Below, piece by piece: positions 7,353-15,759 of a stretch of DNA of 26,306 nucleotides. The first letter of the stretch is position 1. Every line of letters begins with the position of its first letter. Below the pieces are notes generated by a model. That model made no database searches, was not told the origin of the DNA, and was given only the letters and a program-made list of their open reading frames with translations. The DNA comes from Candidatus Dadabacteria bacterium (GTDB lineage: Bacteria; Desulfobacterota_D; UBA1144; Nemesobacterales; CSP1-2), in contig JAKEHC010000161.1 of NCBI GenBank assembly GCA_022615255.1, positions 1 through 26,306 of the forward strand. The letters are read 5' to 3'. The position numbers and the translations under genes are program-made.

Positions 7353-8354
7353 TTATAGTACTACCGTTCTTTTCTGCGAGTTAAATTCCAGAAGCTTATG
7401 TACAGCACGTACTATGTTCTTAGCCTTAAGCCCAAAGTACTCAAGCAGTTGTATTCCATCACCGGATGTGCCAAATCTATCTCTCATCCCTATTCTTTTC
7501 ATCGGAGTCGGATAGTTCTCCGAAAGAACCTCGGAAATGGCTCCTCCCAATCCTCCTATTACATTATGGTCTTCAGCTGTTACAACTGCTCCAGTACTAC
7601 TTGCTGATTTAATTATAGTTTCAACATCAATGGGTTTTACAGTAGATACGTTAACCACACATGCACTGATTCCTTCTTTATCCAGAATTTTTGCGGCTTC
7701 GAGAGCCTCATATACCATAATTCCTATTGCGAATATAGTCGCATGTTTTCCCTCTCTAAGAATCTTTGCCTTCCCGATTTCAAATTCATATGATCTCTTA
7801 AAAATCGTTGGAAATTTAGCCCTTGCAAGCCTTACATATACCGGCCCATTGTGGTTAACAACTGTTCTAATCACCTTCTCCGTCTCAATAGCATCAGCAG
7901 GCACAATCACAGTCATGTTAGGGAGGACGCGCATAATTGCTATGTCCTCTAGCATTTGATGTGTAGCTCCGTCTTCTCCCACCGTAACCCCAGCATGAGT
8001 AGCGACTATTTTTACGTTTAGATTAGGAAATGCTATTGACTGTCTGACGTGTTCCCATGCCCTCCCGGCTGCAAATATTGCAAATGTGCTTGCAAAAGGG
8101 ATTTTACCTGAAAGTGCAAAACCAGCCGCTGTTGCCATCATGTCCTGCTCGGAGACACCCATTGTAAAAAATCTATTTGGGAATTCCTTTCCAAAGATGT
8201 TCGTCTTGGTTGAAACAGTAAGGTCAGCGTCAAGAACTACTATATTGGGATACTCTCTTCCCAATTCAACCAGGGTCTTTCCATAAATATCTCTTATGTA
8301 AACATGCTCGGTAACTTGATCTACCAGACAATCGTTAATCTGAAATCTACTCAT
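7353..8354 (-). CDS. Transketolase, C-terminal subunit (split enzyme)
   Basis: The 333-aa protein has the pyrimidine-binding and C-terminal domains of transketolase. The cofactor-activating Glu is E69 in FFTMGVSEQDMMATAAGFA. The phosphate-site segment THAGVTVGEDGATHQ and the PVYVRLAR strand follow, then a C-terminal domain with AEDHNVIGGLGG. Together with the N-terminal subunit it would transfer two-carbon ketol units between sugar phosphates in the pentose phosphate pathway. Its ATG overlaps the stop of the N-terminal gene in an ATGA (8351-8354), so the two halves should be made in equal amounts. A DXP-synthase-like role is less likely given the split and sizes. Confidence 0.93.
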   Translation of the reverse strand: MSRFQINDCLVDQVTEHVYIRDIYGKTLVELGREYPNIVVLDADLTVSTKTNIFGKEFPNRFFTMGVSEQDMMATAAGFALSGKIPFASTFAIFAAGRAWEHVRQSIAFPNLNVKIVATHAGVTVGEDGATHQMLEDIAIMRVLPNMTVIVPADAIETEKVIRTVVNHNGPVYVRLARAKFPTIFKRSYEFEIGKAKILREGKHATIFAIGIMVYEALEAAKILDKEGISACVVNVSTVKPIDVETIIKSASSTGAVVTAEDHNVIGGLGGAISEVLSENYPTPMKRIGMRDRFGTSGDGIQLLEYFGLKAKNIVRAVHKLLEFNSQKRTVVL

Positions 8355-9187
8355 GCCGCTTCTCCTAACTCATTTAATGCTACCCTAAGCTCCTCGTCAG
8401 TGGGTGCAACGCCGTGATACTTCCCCTGGTTTTCGAATATCGATACCCCTTTCCCCTTTATAGTGTTTGCTATAATGACAAAGGGCTTCCCCTTAGTTTG
8501 CCTAGCCTTCTCGAATGCCGAAAGAATGCTATGAAAGTCGTGTCCGTCTTGAAGAGACTCTACTTCCCATCCAAAGGCACGCCACTTATCGGGAACGGGT
8601 TCTATATCTTTAATATCCTTCATAGCGCCGTCGTTCTGAAACCTGTTTCTATCAACAATTGCGCAAAGATTATCGAGTCTTCTGTAAGAAGAGGTCGTAA
8701 TCGCCTCCCATGTGGCTCCTTCTTGGAGCTCTCCGTCACTTAAAAGCGCATATATCCTAATATCTTTTCCATCTATCCTAGCTGAAAGAGCCATTCCGTT
8801 TGCCGCAGAAAGACCATGCCCTAATGAGCCTGTTGTGGCTTCTATCCCTATTTCCAAATTGTATTCTGGATGTCCCTGGAGTCGGCTTCCTGGCTTTCTT
8901 AGGCTCATAAGCTCCTCAATAGGGAAATATCCCGCATGAGCTAAAACGCTGTAGAGCGCCGGAACGCCGTGTCCCTTTGATAAAACAAACCTATCTCTAT
9001 CCTCCCAGCGTGGGTTTTTAGGTTTGTGCCTCAACTCGGAAAAATATAAAGATACAAGGACCTCTACAGACGAAAGTGAACCGCCGGTATGCCCGGATTT
9101 AGCGCGATGAAGCGCCTTTAAAAGGTCTATACGCACCCTTCTTGCTATATCTGTTAGGGCATCTACATTCTTTTCACTTTTATTCAT
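8351..9187 (-). CDS. Transketolase, N-terminal subunit (split enzyme)
   Basis: The 278-aa protein is the pyrophosphate-binding half of transketolase. Visible signatures are AKSGHTGGSLSSVE (with H33), KGHGVPALYS, GHPEYN, TGSLGHGLSAANGMA and the thiamine diphosphate motif LLSDGELQEGATWEA running to IVDRNRFQ (S150-D151-G152-E153 to N181). The tail GKGVSIFENQGKYHGVAP is typical of the family. It is the first gene of the pair and is preceded by a near-consensus promoter about 60 bases upstream. Confidence 0.94.
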   Translation of the reverse strand: MNKSEKNVDALTDIARRVRIDLLKALHRAKSGHTGGSLSSVEVLVSLYFSELRHKPKNPRWEDRDRFVLSKGHGVPALYSVLAHAGYFPIEELMSLRKPGSRLQGHPEYNLEIGIEATTGSLGHGLSAANGMALSARIDGKDIRIYALLSDGELQEGATWEAITTSSYRRLDNLCAIVDRNRFQNDGAMKDIKDIEPVPDKWRAFGWEVESLQDGHDFHSILSAFEKARQTKGKPFVIIANTIKGKGVSIFENQGKYHGVAPTDEELRVALNELGEAA

Positions 9188-9250
9188 CTACTTTGCTTTA
9201 TTGGAAATCCTGTGGTCTCTTAGACGATAAAAATCTACGCTTACAAAATC

Positions 9251-9278
9251 ATTATAATCTTACCTACATGCTTGTCAA
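9251..9278 (-). promoter_or_regulatory. Consensus sigma70 promoter of the transketolase genes
   Basis: The minus strand carries a perfect TTGACA (9273-9278), a 16-base spacer and a perfect TATAAT (9251-9256). Transcription would begin near 9244, leaving a leader of about 57 bases before the ATG at 9187. This is the best promoter in the window. Confidence 0.75.
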
Positions 9279-9403
9279 ACGCTGTGATTAATAAGAGTTA
9301 GCATTCAGGGGAGACTCTATGCATTGGAATGAGGTTAATAAAATCGCTTATCCTTGAACTATTTTTTGCCATCATATATGTTTAAATTTCTAAAGGCGAT
9401 AAG

Positions 9404-9637
9404 ATGACCAAAATGATAATTGGAGTTTTTGACAGGTTATTTGAGAGCTACAAAGTGATTGTCATTCAAAGCTCAAATGGCTGGGCTATCCCTTTTAGGG
9501 CTTTGCTCGTTCCTATTTCACTATTTTGCTATGCGCTTACATTTCTTGTTATTTTAGCGATACTACTTCTAGTAATATTTATCGCAGTCCCAATCTCAAT
9601 GATTTCAGAAGTAAGAATATCCAAATTTAAAAAGTGA
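9404..9637 (+). CDS. Small membrane protein of unknown function
   Basis: The 77-aa product has a short amphipathic N-terminus (1-27) and a long hydrophobic stretch (about 28-68: WAIPFRALLVPISLFCYALT, then FLVILAILLLVIFIAVPISM) with room for two membrane helices, ending in a basic tail. A purine-rich AAAGGCG lies before the ATG. It stands between the divergent transketolase genes and uppS and could belong to the uppS transcription unit. I recognise no family. Confidence 0.6.
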   Translation: MTKMIIGVFDRLFESYKVIVIQSSNGWAIPFRALLVPISLFCYALTFLVILAILLLVIFIAVPISMISEVRISKFKK

Positions 9638-9685
9638 TTCCGTATTAATTATAACTTGCTCAATACCACTCTTAGCGCAAATCAT

Positions 9686-9693
9686 GGTATTAT
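9686..9693 (+). promoter_or_regulatory. Extended -10 promoter candidate before uppS
   Basis: GG-TATTAT preceded by T forms an extended -10 (TGnTATTAT) about 15 bases before the uppS ATG, with no good -35. It overlaps one arm of an inverted repeat, AATACCA (9662-9668) and TGGTATT (9685-9691), which could be an operator. No Shine-Dalgarno is seen, so a short-leader or leaderless message is possible. Confidence 0.3.
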
Positions 9694-9707
9694 ATTTAAC
9701 TTAATAC

Positions 9708-10457
9708 ATGAAAGGAAAAGTCAAGCCACTTCTTACTCAAGGAAAACTTCCAAGACATATTATCGTTATTATGGACGGAAACGGAAGGTGGGCAAAAAGG
9801 AAGGGCCTTGACCGTATAAGCGGTCACAAAGAGGGTATGAAATCCGTTAAATCTCTAATAAAGGCTTCAAGGCAACTAGGCATAAAAGCGGTTACCCTTT
9901 ATGCCTTCTCTGCCCAAAACTGGAAAAGACCACAGATTGAAGTTGAGGCTCTTATGCAACTCCTTAAGGAATATCTAGTTAAAGAAGGAAATCGTCTAGT
10001 TGAAAGAGAAATCAAGTTAAACGCAATCGGAAGGTTATGGGAGCTTCCTTCAGATGTCTACGAGGTGCTTTCGAAAACTATAGAGAAAACAAAATCGTGT
10101 AAGGAAATGACTCTTACACTAGCTCTAAGCTATGGAGGAAGAGAAGAGTTAATTGACGCTGTAAAGAGGATAATCTCTCAGGGCATTTCACCCGAAGATC
10201 TCAATGAAGGTAATTTCTCTCAGTTTCTCTACACTTCTGATCTTCCAGAGCCAGACCTTCTTATACGGACTAGTGGCGAAATCAGACTTTCTAATTTTCT
10301 TCTCTGGCAGCTAGCATACACCGAGATTTATGTTACAAAAACACTCTGGCCCGATTTTAGGAAAAGGCATCTTATAAGAGCTCTTTTAAACTACCAGAAC
10401 CGAGAAAGAAGGTTCGGGCTTACAAGCGACCAAATAATAAGAAGGGAAATAAGTTGA
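9708..10457 (+). CDS. uppS: Isoprenyl transferase (undecaprenyl diphosphate synthase)
   Basis: The 249-aa cis-prenyltransferase condenses isopentenyl diphosphate units to make the C55 lipid carrier for cell-wall precursors. The diagnostic HIIVIMDGNGRWAKRKG (catalytic D23), ISGHKEGMKSVK, LYAFSAQNWKRP and the C-terminal PDLLIRTSGE, RLSNFLLWQLAYTEIY and NRERRFG are all present. In the strongly conserved FSxENW segment the Glu is Gln (Q70). Its stop overlaps the TTG start of dxr by four bases. It is usually followed by cdsA in related clusters; here dxr follows directly. Confidence 0.96.
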   Translation: MKGKVKPLLTQGKLPRHIIVIMDGNGRWAKRKGLDRISGHKEGMKSVKSLIKASRQLGIKAVTLYAFSAQNWKRPQIEVEALMQLLKEYLVKEGNRLVEREIKLNAIGRLWELPSDVYEVLSKTIEKTKSCKEMTLTLALSYGGREELIDAVKRIISQGISPEDLNEGNFSQFLYTSDLPEPDLLIRTSGEIRLSNFLLWQLAYTEIYVTKTLWPDFRKRHLIRALLNYQNRERRFGLTSDQIIRREIS

Positions 10458-11623
10458 AAGGCATATCTATTCTTGGTTCAACGGGGTCAATAGGCAGACA
10501 GACACTGGATGTCATATCTATGTTCCCTGAGAGATTTCGTATTATAGGGCTTTCTGCAGGGAAGAATATAAACCTTCTTAAAGAACAGATTCTACAATTT
10601 AAGCCCCATATAGCCTCTGTTAAGGGCAAAAATGATGCTATGACCCTTATAAATGAATTAACATCCGAATCGGTTAAAATCCTCTGGGGCGAAGAGGGCG
10701 CAGAAGCCGTCGCCTCCGACATAAAAACAGATTTGGTAGTCTCCTCTATGGTTGGGGCTTCCGGTCTTAAACCAACACTCGCTGCTATAAAATCGCAAAA
10801 GAATGTCGCGCTTGCCAATAAAGAGGTGCTTGTTATGGCAGGTAATATTTTGACTCAAGAAGCCTTAAAAAACGGGGTGAGTCTAATTCCTATTGACAGC
10901 GAACATAGCGCCCTTTTTCAGGTTCTTAGACTGAGCAGAAAAGAATTCGTAAAAAGACTCATTTTAACCGCCTCGGGGGGCCCCTTTCTTAATCTTGCCA
11001 AGGAAAAACTGTCAGATATCACTCCTGAAAGCGCGCTCAACCACCCTACCTGGAAGATGGGAAAGAAAATCACAATTGATTCGGCGACACTTATGAATAA
11101 GGCTTTTGAGATAATTGAGGCAAGCTGGCTTTTCGGTATACACCCTAATAGTATCTCCGTATGGATTCATCCGCAGAGCATAGTTCATTCTATGGTAGAA
11201 TATATTGATGGCTCCATCATTGCACAAATGAGCATTCCTGATATGAGAATACCGATTTCTTATGCGCTTTCCTACCCTGAAAGGCTTCCTTTATACGACA
11301 GTGAAAACCCTTCAAGGGTCTTTAGTGAGCTTACCTTTGAGGATGCAGACTATGAGAAATTTCCCGCAGTCCCACTCGCTTATCTAGCCTTAGAGGAAGG
11401 AGGGACAATGCCCGCGGTGATGAACGCCGCAAACGAAATAGCAGTTCAGTACTTTCTTCAAGGTAGTTTGAAATTTATAGATATCCTAAGAGTAGTAAAG
11501 ATGGTAATGGAGTCACATAAGACCCTTTCAGGAGAATCAATCAATGAGATTCTTGAAAGCGATAAATGGGCAAGAAGTGCCACAGAGTCAGTCATAAATG
11601 GCTTAACTTCACGCAATAATTGA
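10454..11623 (+). CDS. dxr: 1-deoxy-D-xylulose 5-phosphate reductoisomerase
   Basis: The 389-aa enzyme makes methylerythritol phosphate, the committed step of the MEP isoprenoid pathway that supplies UppS. The NADPH-binding GSTGSIGRQTLDVI (8-21) is at the N-terminus. Metal ligands are D148 and E150 in PIDSEHSALFQ and E219 in ATLMNKAFEIIEA. The substrate loop TASGGPF and NHPTWKMGKKITIDS are intact. The start is TTG (10454) inside a TTGA overlap with the uppS stop, with AAGGGA upstream, so translation is probably coupled. Confidence 0.97.
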   Translation: MKGISILGSTGSIGRQTLDVISMFPERFRIIGLSAGKNINLLKEQILQFKPHIASVKGKNDAMTLINELTSESVKILWGEEGAEAVASDIKTDLVVSSMVGASGLKPTLAAIKSQKNVALANKEVLVMAGNILTQEALKNGVSLIPIDSEHSALFQVLRLSRKEFVKRLILTASGGPFLNLAKEKLSDITPESALNHPTWKMGKKITIDSATLMNKAFEIIEASWLFGIHPNSISVWIHPQSIVHSMVEYIDGSIIAQMSIPDMRIPISYALSYPERLPLYDSENPSRVFSELTFEDADYEKFPAVPLAYLALEEGGTMPAVMNAANEIAVQYFLQGSLKFIDILRVVKMVMESHKTLSGESINEILESDKWARSATESVINGLTSRNN

Positions 11624-11767
11624 CATCTAATAATATGTGAACTATTAATTATTCTTATAAAAAGATTTAGAGAGTAGGTTTCAAATTTATTTTAGAAAAA
11701 TAACTTCCCGTAAAAGACTTTTTCATGTTTAAAATGGATAAATAATTTCTATAGGAGAAAATAAACT

Positions 11768-13366
11768 ATGACTGTAATATTAGCATTTCTTTTCGTAATT
11801 GGAATCTTGGTATTTATACATGAGCTCGGCCACTTTATTATTGCAAAGTGGAGCGGAGTAAAGGTTGAGAAGTTTTCCTTAGGCTTTGGAAAGCGAATCT
11901 TAGGTTTCAGGCGTGGGGAGACAGAATACCTTATCTCGATGCTGCCTTTGGGGGGTTATGTGAAAATGTACGGGGAAGGAGGAGAAGGGGCCTTTATTAT
12001 TGATAGCGTAGACCCTGGGTCTCAAGCCGAAAAGGCAGGATTCAAATCCGGAGATAAAATAGTCAGTGTGGATGATATAAACCTGACCTCTTTTTCCAAA
12101 TGGAGGGAACTTGAGTTCACTCTAAGTGCGAACCCTGAACAAGAACACACTTTTGTCGTAGAAAGGAACGAAAGAAAATTGAAACTCAGGGTCAATAGAG
12201 AAGGCTTGGATGGGTTAAAGGCATTTTCCGAGAAGGATTATCCTCGGAGTTTTTCAAATCAATCAATCGCAAAAAGATTTAAGATAGTTTTTGCAGGACC
12301 TTTCATGAACCTTGCCCTTCCATTCCTGCTTCTTCCTATAGTCTTCATGCTTGGCATTACAGTTCCGGGTTATTTAGAAAAGGCTCCAGTAATCGGCTAC
12401 GTTCAAAAGGACTCACCCACAAGTCAAGCGGGCTTTCAAAAAGGAGATAAAATCCTCAAGATAGAAGGCAAGAATATAGATACCTGGAGAGATGCGAATA
12501 TAGCCTTTCAATCAAACCCGGATTCTATTCTAAAAGTGGAGGTTGAAAGAGGGGGAGATATTAAATACCTCGAAATTAAATCCCAGTCATCACCCGAAGG
12601 ACTTGTGGCAATTGGGCTTGGTGAACCTATTAAAGCTGCTATTGGAAATATAATAGATGGATCCCCGGCTGAGAGAGCGGGTTTCAAAAAGGGAGATAAG
12701 ATTCTTTCAATAAATAATAAAGAGGTTTCAGATTGGTACCAGATGGCATCCATCATAAGAGAAAAACCAAATCAGGAGATAACACTCACCATCGAGCGAG
12801 GTAACAAAAGACTAGAGATAAAAGTGACTCCAGAGCCTATGCAGGGAAACAGCCAAGGAGCGATAGGGATTACACCATATAGGGATGAAATTCTAAAGAA
12901 GTACGGTTTCTTTGAGTCAATTGTTCAGGGAGTAAAGGAAGCGGCAAAGCTAGTGGCTGAGGTTACAGTCCTTCTCCTTACATTTCTCTACAAACTCATC
13001 ACAGGCAAAATCTCACTTGGGGCTGCCGGAAAAAGCCTCGCAGGGCCTATCCTTATAGCCAAGGTTTCAGGGTCTGCGGCAGAAGGCGGGCTGGCATCGC
13101 TTCTACAATTTACCGCCTTTATAAGCATAAATCTGGGTCTCATAAATCTCTTTCCAATTCCAATGCTAGACGGAGGGCATATTCTATATCTCGCTATAGA
13201 ATCCATAAGGAGACGACCGCTTAGCCAAAGAACACTAGAGATCTGCCAGCGTGTAGGTTTTACCTTCTTAATCTTTATCATGGTTCTAGCAATCTATAAT
13301 GACCTTTCTAAGCTCAAAGGCTCGATTATAGAGTCATTAAGCAGATTATTTGAAGCTTTTAAGTAG
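11768..13366 (+). CDS. rseP: RseP-family site-2 intramembrane zinc protease with three PDZ domains
   Basis: The 532-aa protein cleaves membrane proteins within the bilayer, as in envelope-stress sigma-factor release. TM1 carries the zinc motif HELGH (H18, E19, H22). The LDG motif is in NLFPIPMLDGGH (D468) in the C-terminal helices. PDZ1 (about 73-142, GSQAEKAGFKSGDKIVSVDD) is inserted between GGYVKM and the RSFSNQSIAKRF segment before TM2 (about 172-200). PDZ2 (about 205-270) and PDZ3 (about 286-353) follow TM2, as in E. coli RseP. E. coli RseP has 450 aa and only the latter two. By homology the TM1-TM2 loop is cytoplasmic, so PDZ1 would face the cytosol. An AGGAG lies 10 bases before the ATG. 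It is 144 bp after dxr on the same strand. Confidence 0.95.
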   Translation: MTVILAFLFVIGILVFIHELGHFIIAKWSGVKVEKFSLGFGKRILGFRRGETEYLISMLPLGGYVKMYGEGGEGAFIIDSVDPGSQAEKAGFKSGDKIVSVDDINLTSFSKWRELEFTLSANPEQEHTFVVERNERKLKLRVNREGLDGLKAFSEKDYPRSFSNQSIAKRFKIVFAGPFMNLALPFLLLPIVFMLGITVPGYLEKAPVIGYVQKDSPTSQAGFQKGDKILKIEGKNIDTWRDANIAFQSNPDSILKVEVERGGDIKYLEIKSQSSPEGLVAIGLGEPIKAAIGNIIDGSPAERAGFKKGDKILSINNKEVSDWYQMASIIREKPNQEITLTIERGNKRLEIKVTPEPMQGNSQGAIGITPYRDEILKKYGFFESIVQGVKEAAKLVAEVTVLLLTFLYKLITGKISLGAAGKSLAGPILIAKVSGSAAEGGLASLLQFTAFISINLGLINLFPIPMLDGGHILYLAIESIRRRPLSQRTLEICQRVGFTFLIFIMVLAIYNDLSKLKGSIIESLSRLFEAFK

Positions 13367-13400
13367 GGAGTAAGGACTGAAACAGGGTTCTGTCCCTACT
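13362..13400. terminator. Inverted repeat between convergent rseP and carbonic anhydrase genes
   Basis: AGTAGGGA (13362-13369, overlapping the rseP stop) pairs with TCCCTACT (13393-13400) around a 23-base loop. It stands where a bidirectional terminator is expected, but no T-tract follows, so the function is doubtful. Confidence 0.25.
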
Positions 13401-13449
13401 CGAACTTATAGCACCGTATAGAACATTCGATTGGAAGAACCACCCTTTT

Positions 13450-14157
13450 CTAACCATAGAAAGTGACCCGGCCGGTGCTGACGTCATACATTGCGCCAAC
13501 CACCTTAAGTTGCCCTTGCTTGACAAGCCCTTGCATTACCGTGCTTCGGTCGGTCAATGCCTGAACGTTAAGGCGGACATTCGCCTCAGTCACCTGTTGA
13601 ACGAATGCATTGTTCTTTGAGTTACGCTCGCCTTGTACGTCCCTCACTGCATAAACTGCAGGCAGGATATTACTGAGGGTTTGAGTAAGGTTTCCGAGCT
13701 GAGCGTTGTCGCAAGCGCCTTTTATTGCGCCGCATTCAGTGTGACCCAGCACTACGATGAGCTTCGCGCCAGCAATCCTCGTGGCAAACTCCAAGCTGCC
13801 GATAATGTCGGTATCGGCGAAGTTGCCGGCGACGCGGGCACTAAAGATATCTCCGATTCCTTGATCGAAGACGAATTCTGGAGGGACCCGTGAATCGATA
13901 CAGCCGAGTACCGCTGCGAAAGGATACTGCCCCCAAGCAGTGGCCCGGACCTGAGCCATCAGGTCACGCTTGAGCATTTTACCACTGACGAATCGCTCGT
14001 TTCCCTCTTTTAGCAACGCCAGCGCCTGGTCCGGGGTGGTGTCGCCCTGTGCTTCCTTTGACATCACAGGCACCTCGGACTGTACCGAACTACCGGACAC
14101 AGCGAGCAAGATACCCGCTGCCGAAAGGGATTGAAGAAACTGCCGTCTGTTTGCCAT
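13450..14157 (-). CDS. Tat-exported beta-class carbonic anhydrase
   Basis: The 235-aa enzyme interconverts CO2 and bicarbonate. The N-terminus NRRQFLQSLSAAGILLAV is a twin-arginine signal followed by a hydrophobic stretch, so the folded enzyme should be exported. The zinc site is complete: C86, D88 and R90 in GCIDSRVPP, with H139 and C142 in VLGHTECGAIKG. An oligomer-type ARVAGNF segment lies between. GGAGGAAAT precedes the ATG at good spacing. The DNA is clearly richer in G and C than the genes on either side, with many GCG, GCC and CTG codons, which suggests acquisition by transfer. It is convergent with rseP and has no obvious functional link to the neighbours. Confidence 0.93.
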   Translation of the reverse strand: MANRRQFLQSLSAAGILLAVSGSSVQSEVPVMSKEAQGDTTPDQALALLKEGNERFVSGKMLKRDLMAQVRATAWGQYPFAAVLGCIDSRVPPEFVFDQGIGDIFSARVAGNFADTDIIGSLEFATRIAGAKLIVVLGHTECGAIKGACDNAQLGNLTQTLSNILPAVYAVRDVQGERNSKNNAFVQQVTEANVRLNVQALTDRSTVMQGLVKQGQLKVVGAMYDVSTGRVTFYG

Positions 14158-14302
14158 GGATTTCCTCCTATACGGTCGCCATGCTTCGCATTACCTGTCT
14201 ATTAATTGGTCTACAAACCTTTACTTTACTCAATTATCGCAGATAGAATCGACTAATTTCAATCCAAAGAAGAAGTAAATGGAAAACGAACTACTCCTAG
14301 CT

Positions 14303-14998
14303 TTAAGCCACCATATCTAAAATCTCTCCTATGTCCTTCTTTACACAGGTAAATATAGGCGTATCTCTGAGCGTATATTTCCTTCCTTCCTGCTCCCTCA
14401 TCTTCATCACCACTTCCATGAAGTCTTCCGGTTTATCAGTCTCAAAAGCTACGATAAACTCCTGATCGTCAAGTCCAAATGAATATGATGTGTTTATCTT
14501 AACGGTTGGATACTTATGCCCTAGCTCAATATGCTCATCCATCATTCTTTGACGGTCTGCCATTGGTAAAAGATACCAATCAGTCGTCTTTACAAACGGA
14601 TACACAAAAATATACTTCGATTGACTCGGAATGACCATAAGTCTTCTACCTTCCTGCCCTTCATGGGAGTGCTTATCTACATATATCGAGTACCTAGTCA
14701 TAGAGAGAAAAGACCAGGTGTTATTAAGATACTTTCCAAACCCGGTTTTGACCAGATTTGATGTCATCTCCTGAAAATCGTCAAGATTGTAGCTTATTCT
14801 CCATAACATAAAATCTGAATCAGCGCGGAGCCCGAAGGTCGAGTATGTAAAGACCATTATTTTATTAGAGTATCCCTCTATAACCTCGACGAATTCGCGC
14901 TTCCCTCTCTCTTTTTCTTCCAGAGGTCGCCGCCTCCAATGAGGATCTACCTTATAGAAGGTATAATTCACATACTGTCTCTTTTGGTCTTGAGTCAT
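14303..14998 (-). CDS. Chlorite-dismutase-family protein, HemQ-like (coproheme decarboxylase type)
   Basis: The 231-aa protein belongs to the dimeric alpha-beta-barrel Cld/HemQ family. Typical segments are MVFTYSTFGLRADSDFMLWR (49-68), YIFVYPFVKTTDWYLLP (129-145, with Y133 as the candidate catalytic Tyr), MMDEHIELGHKYP (152-164, with H156 as the candidate haem ligand) and NTSYSFGLDDQEFIVAFETD. Length and the lack of a signal peptide fit HemQ, which oxidatively decarboxylates coproporphyrin III haem to haem b, rather than secreted chlorite dismutase. GAGGGA is well spaced before the ATG. It follows the MBL-fold hydrolase gene by 41 bp on the same strand. No other haem genes are in the window, so the biochemical role is inferred. 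Confidence 0.85.
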   Translation of the reverse strand: MTQDQKRQYVNYTFYKVDPHWRRRPLEEKERGKREFVEVIEGYSNKIMVFTYSTFGLRADSDFMLWRISYNLDDFQEMTSNLVKTGFGKYLNNTWSFLSMTRYSIYVDKHSHEGQEGRRLMVIPSQSKYIFVYPFVKTTDWYLLPMADRQRMMDEHIELGHKYPTVKINTSYSFGLDDQEFIVAFETDKPEDFMEVVMKMREQEGRKYTLRDTPIFTCVKKDIGEILDMVA

Positions 14999-15039
14999 AT
15001 TATTCCCTCAGATTCACGATACATAATTCACGAGCCCCG

Positions 15040-15759
15040 CTAACTCAATGTTTCCCCTGGCTTTAGCTCTATGATTTCCATCTCTTTCATATCCTTTGTA
15101 AGTTCTCTTAATTTTGCTGGGGTGCCCGTTAAGACAGGAAACGTAGCATAGTGCATTGGGATTACATACCTAGGTGAGAGAAAACGACATGCATAAGCCG
15201 CCTCTTGTGGAGACATTGTAAACAGGTCTCCTATCGGAATCATAACTAACTCCGGTTTATATATCTCTGCGATAAGCTTCATATCGCTAAATACAGCAGT
15301 GTCCCCAGAATGATATATCTTGAATCCATTTTCAAATTCTATAACGTACCCAACTGCCTCACCGCCATAAATAATCTTTCCATCATCGTCCTGAATCCCA
15401 CAGCTATGATCCGCATGTACCATGGTAAATTTGATTCCATCCACCTCTTGGGCACCGCCCTTGTTCATAGGCATTATAGCCTGAACCCCTTTTGAATTGA
15501 CCCATACACATGTTTCAAAAATCCCTACTACCTTAGGTTTATATTCCTTTCCGATTGTTACAGCATCACCTATATGGTCAAAATGACCGTGCGTGATAGC
15601 CATAATATCTATCTTATCAAATCTTTGGTGTTCCTTTGGGCAGGCAGGGTTTCCCTGAACCCATGGGTCTACCAGTATAGTCTTTCCCTTTGGCGATTTA
15701 ATCTTAAAAGTAGCATGCCCTAAATACGTTATTTCAACGCCTCGATTAAGTTTTTTCAT
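15040..15759 (-). CDS. Metallo-beta-lactamase-fold metal-dependent hydrolase (UPF0173 type)
   Basis: The 239-aa protein starts with ITYLGHATFKIKSPKGKTIL, the usual opening of the UPF0173/YtkL group. The metal-binding THGHFDHIGD gives the HxHxDH motif. Further ligands are the His in MVHADHSCG, the Asp in KIYHSGDTAVF and the His in VIPMHYATFP. It has no signal peptide. The physiological substrate of the family is unknown. GGAGGG lies five bases before the ATG. It probably forms a two-gene unit with the HemQ-like gene downstream. Confidence 0.9.
   Translation of the reverse strand: MKKLNRGVEITYLGHATFKIKSPKGKTILVDPWVQGNPACPKEHQRFDKIDIMAITHGHFDHIGDAVTIGKEYKPKVVGIFETCVWVNSKGVQAIMPMNKGGAQEVDGIKFTMVHADHSCGIQDDDGKIIYGGEAVGYVIEFENGFKIYHSGDTAVFSDMKLIAEIYKPELVMIPIGDLFTMSPQEAAYACRFLSPRYVIPMHYATFPVLTGTPAKLRELTKDMKEMEIIELKPGETLS

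Noticed and set aside
7353..7959. Plus-strand open frames of 69-140 codons over the transketolase C-terminal gene
   Set aside because: They lie opposite a clear protein-coding gene, lack ribosome binding sites and have no recognisable protein features; they are shadows.
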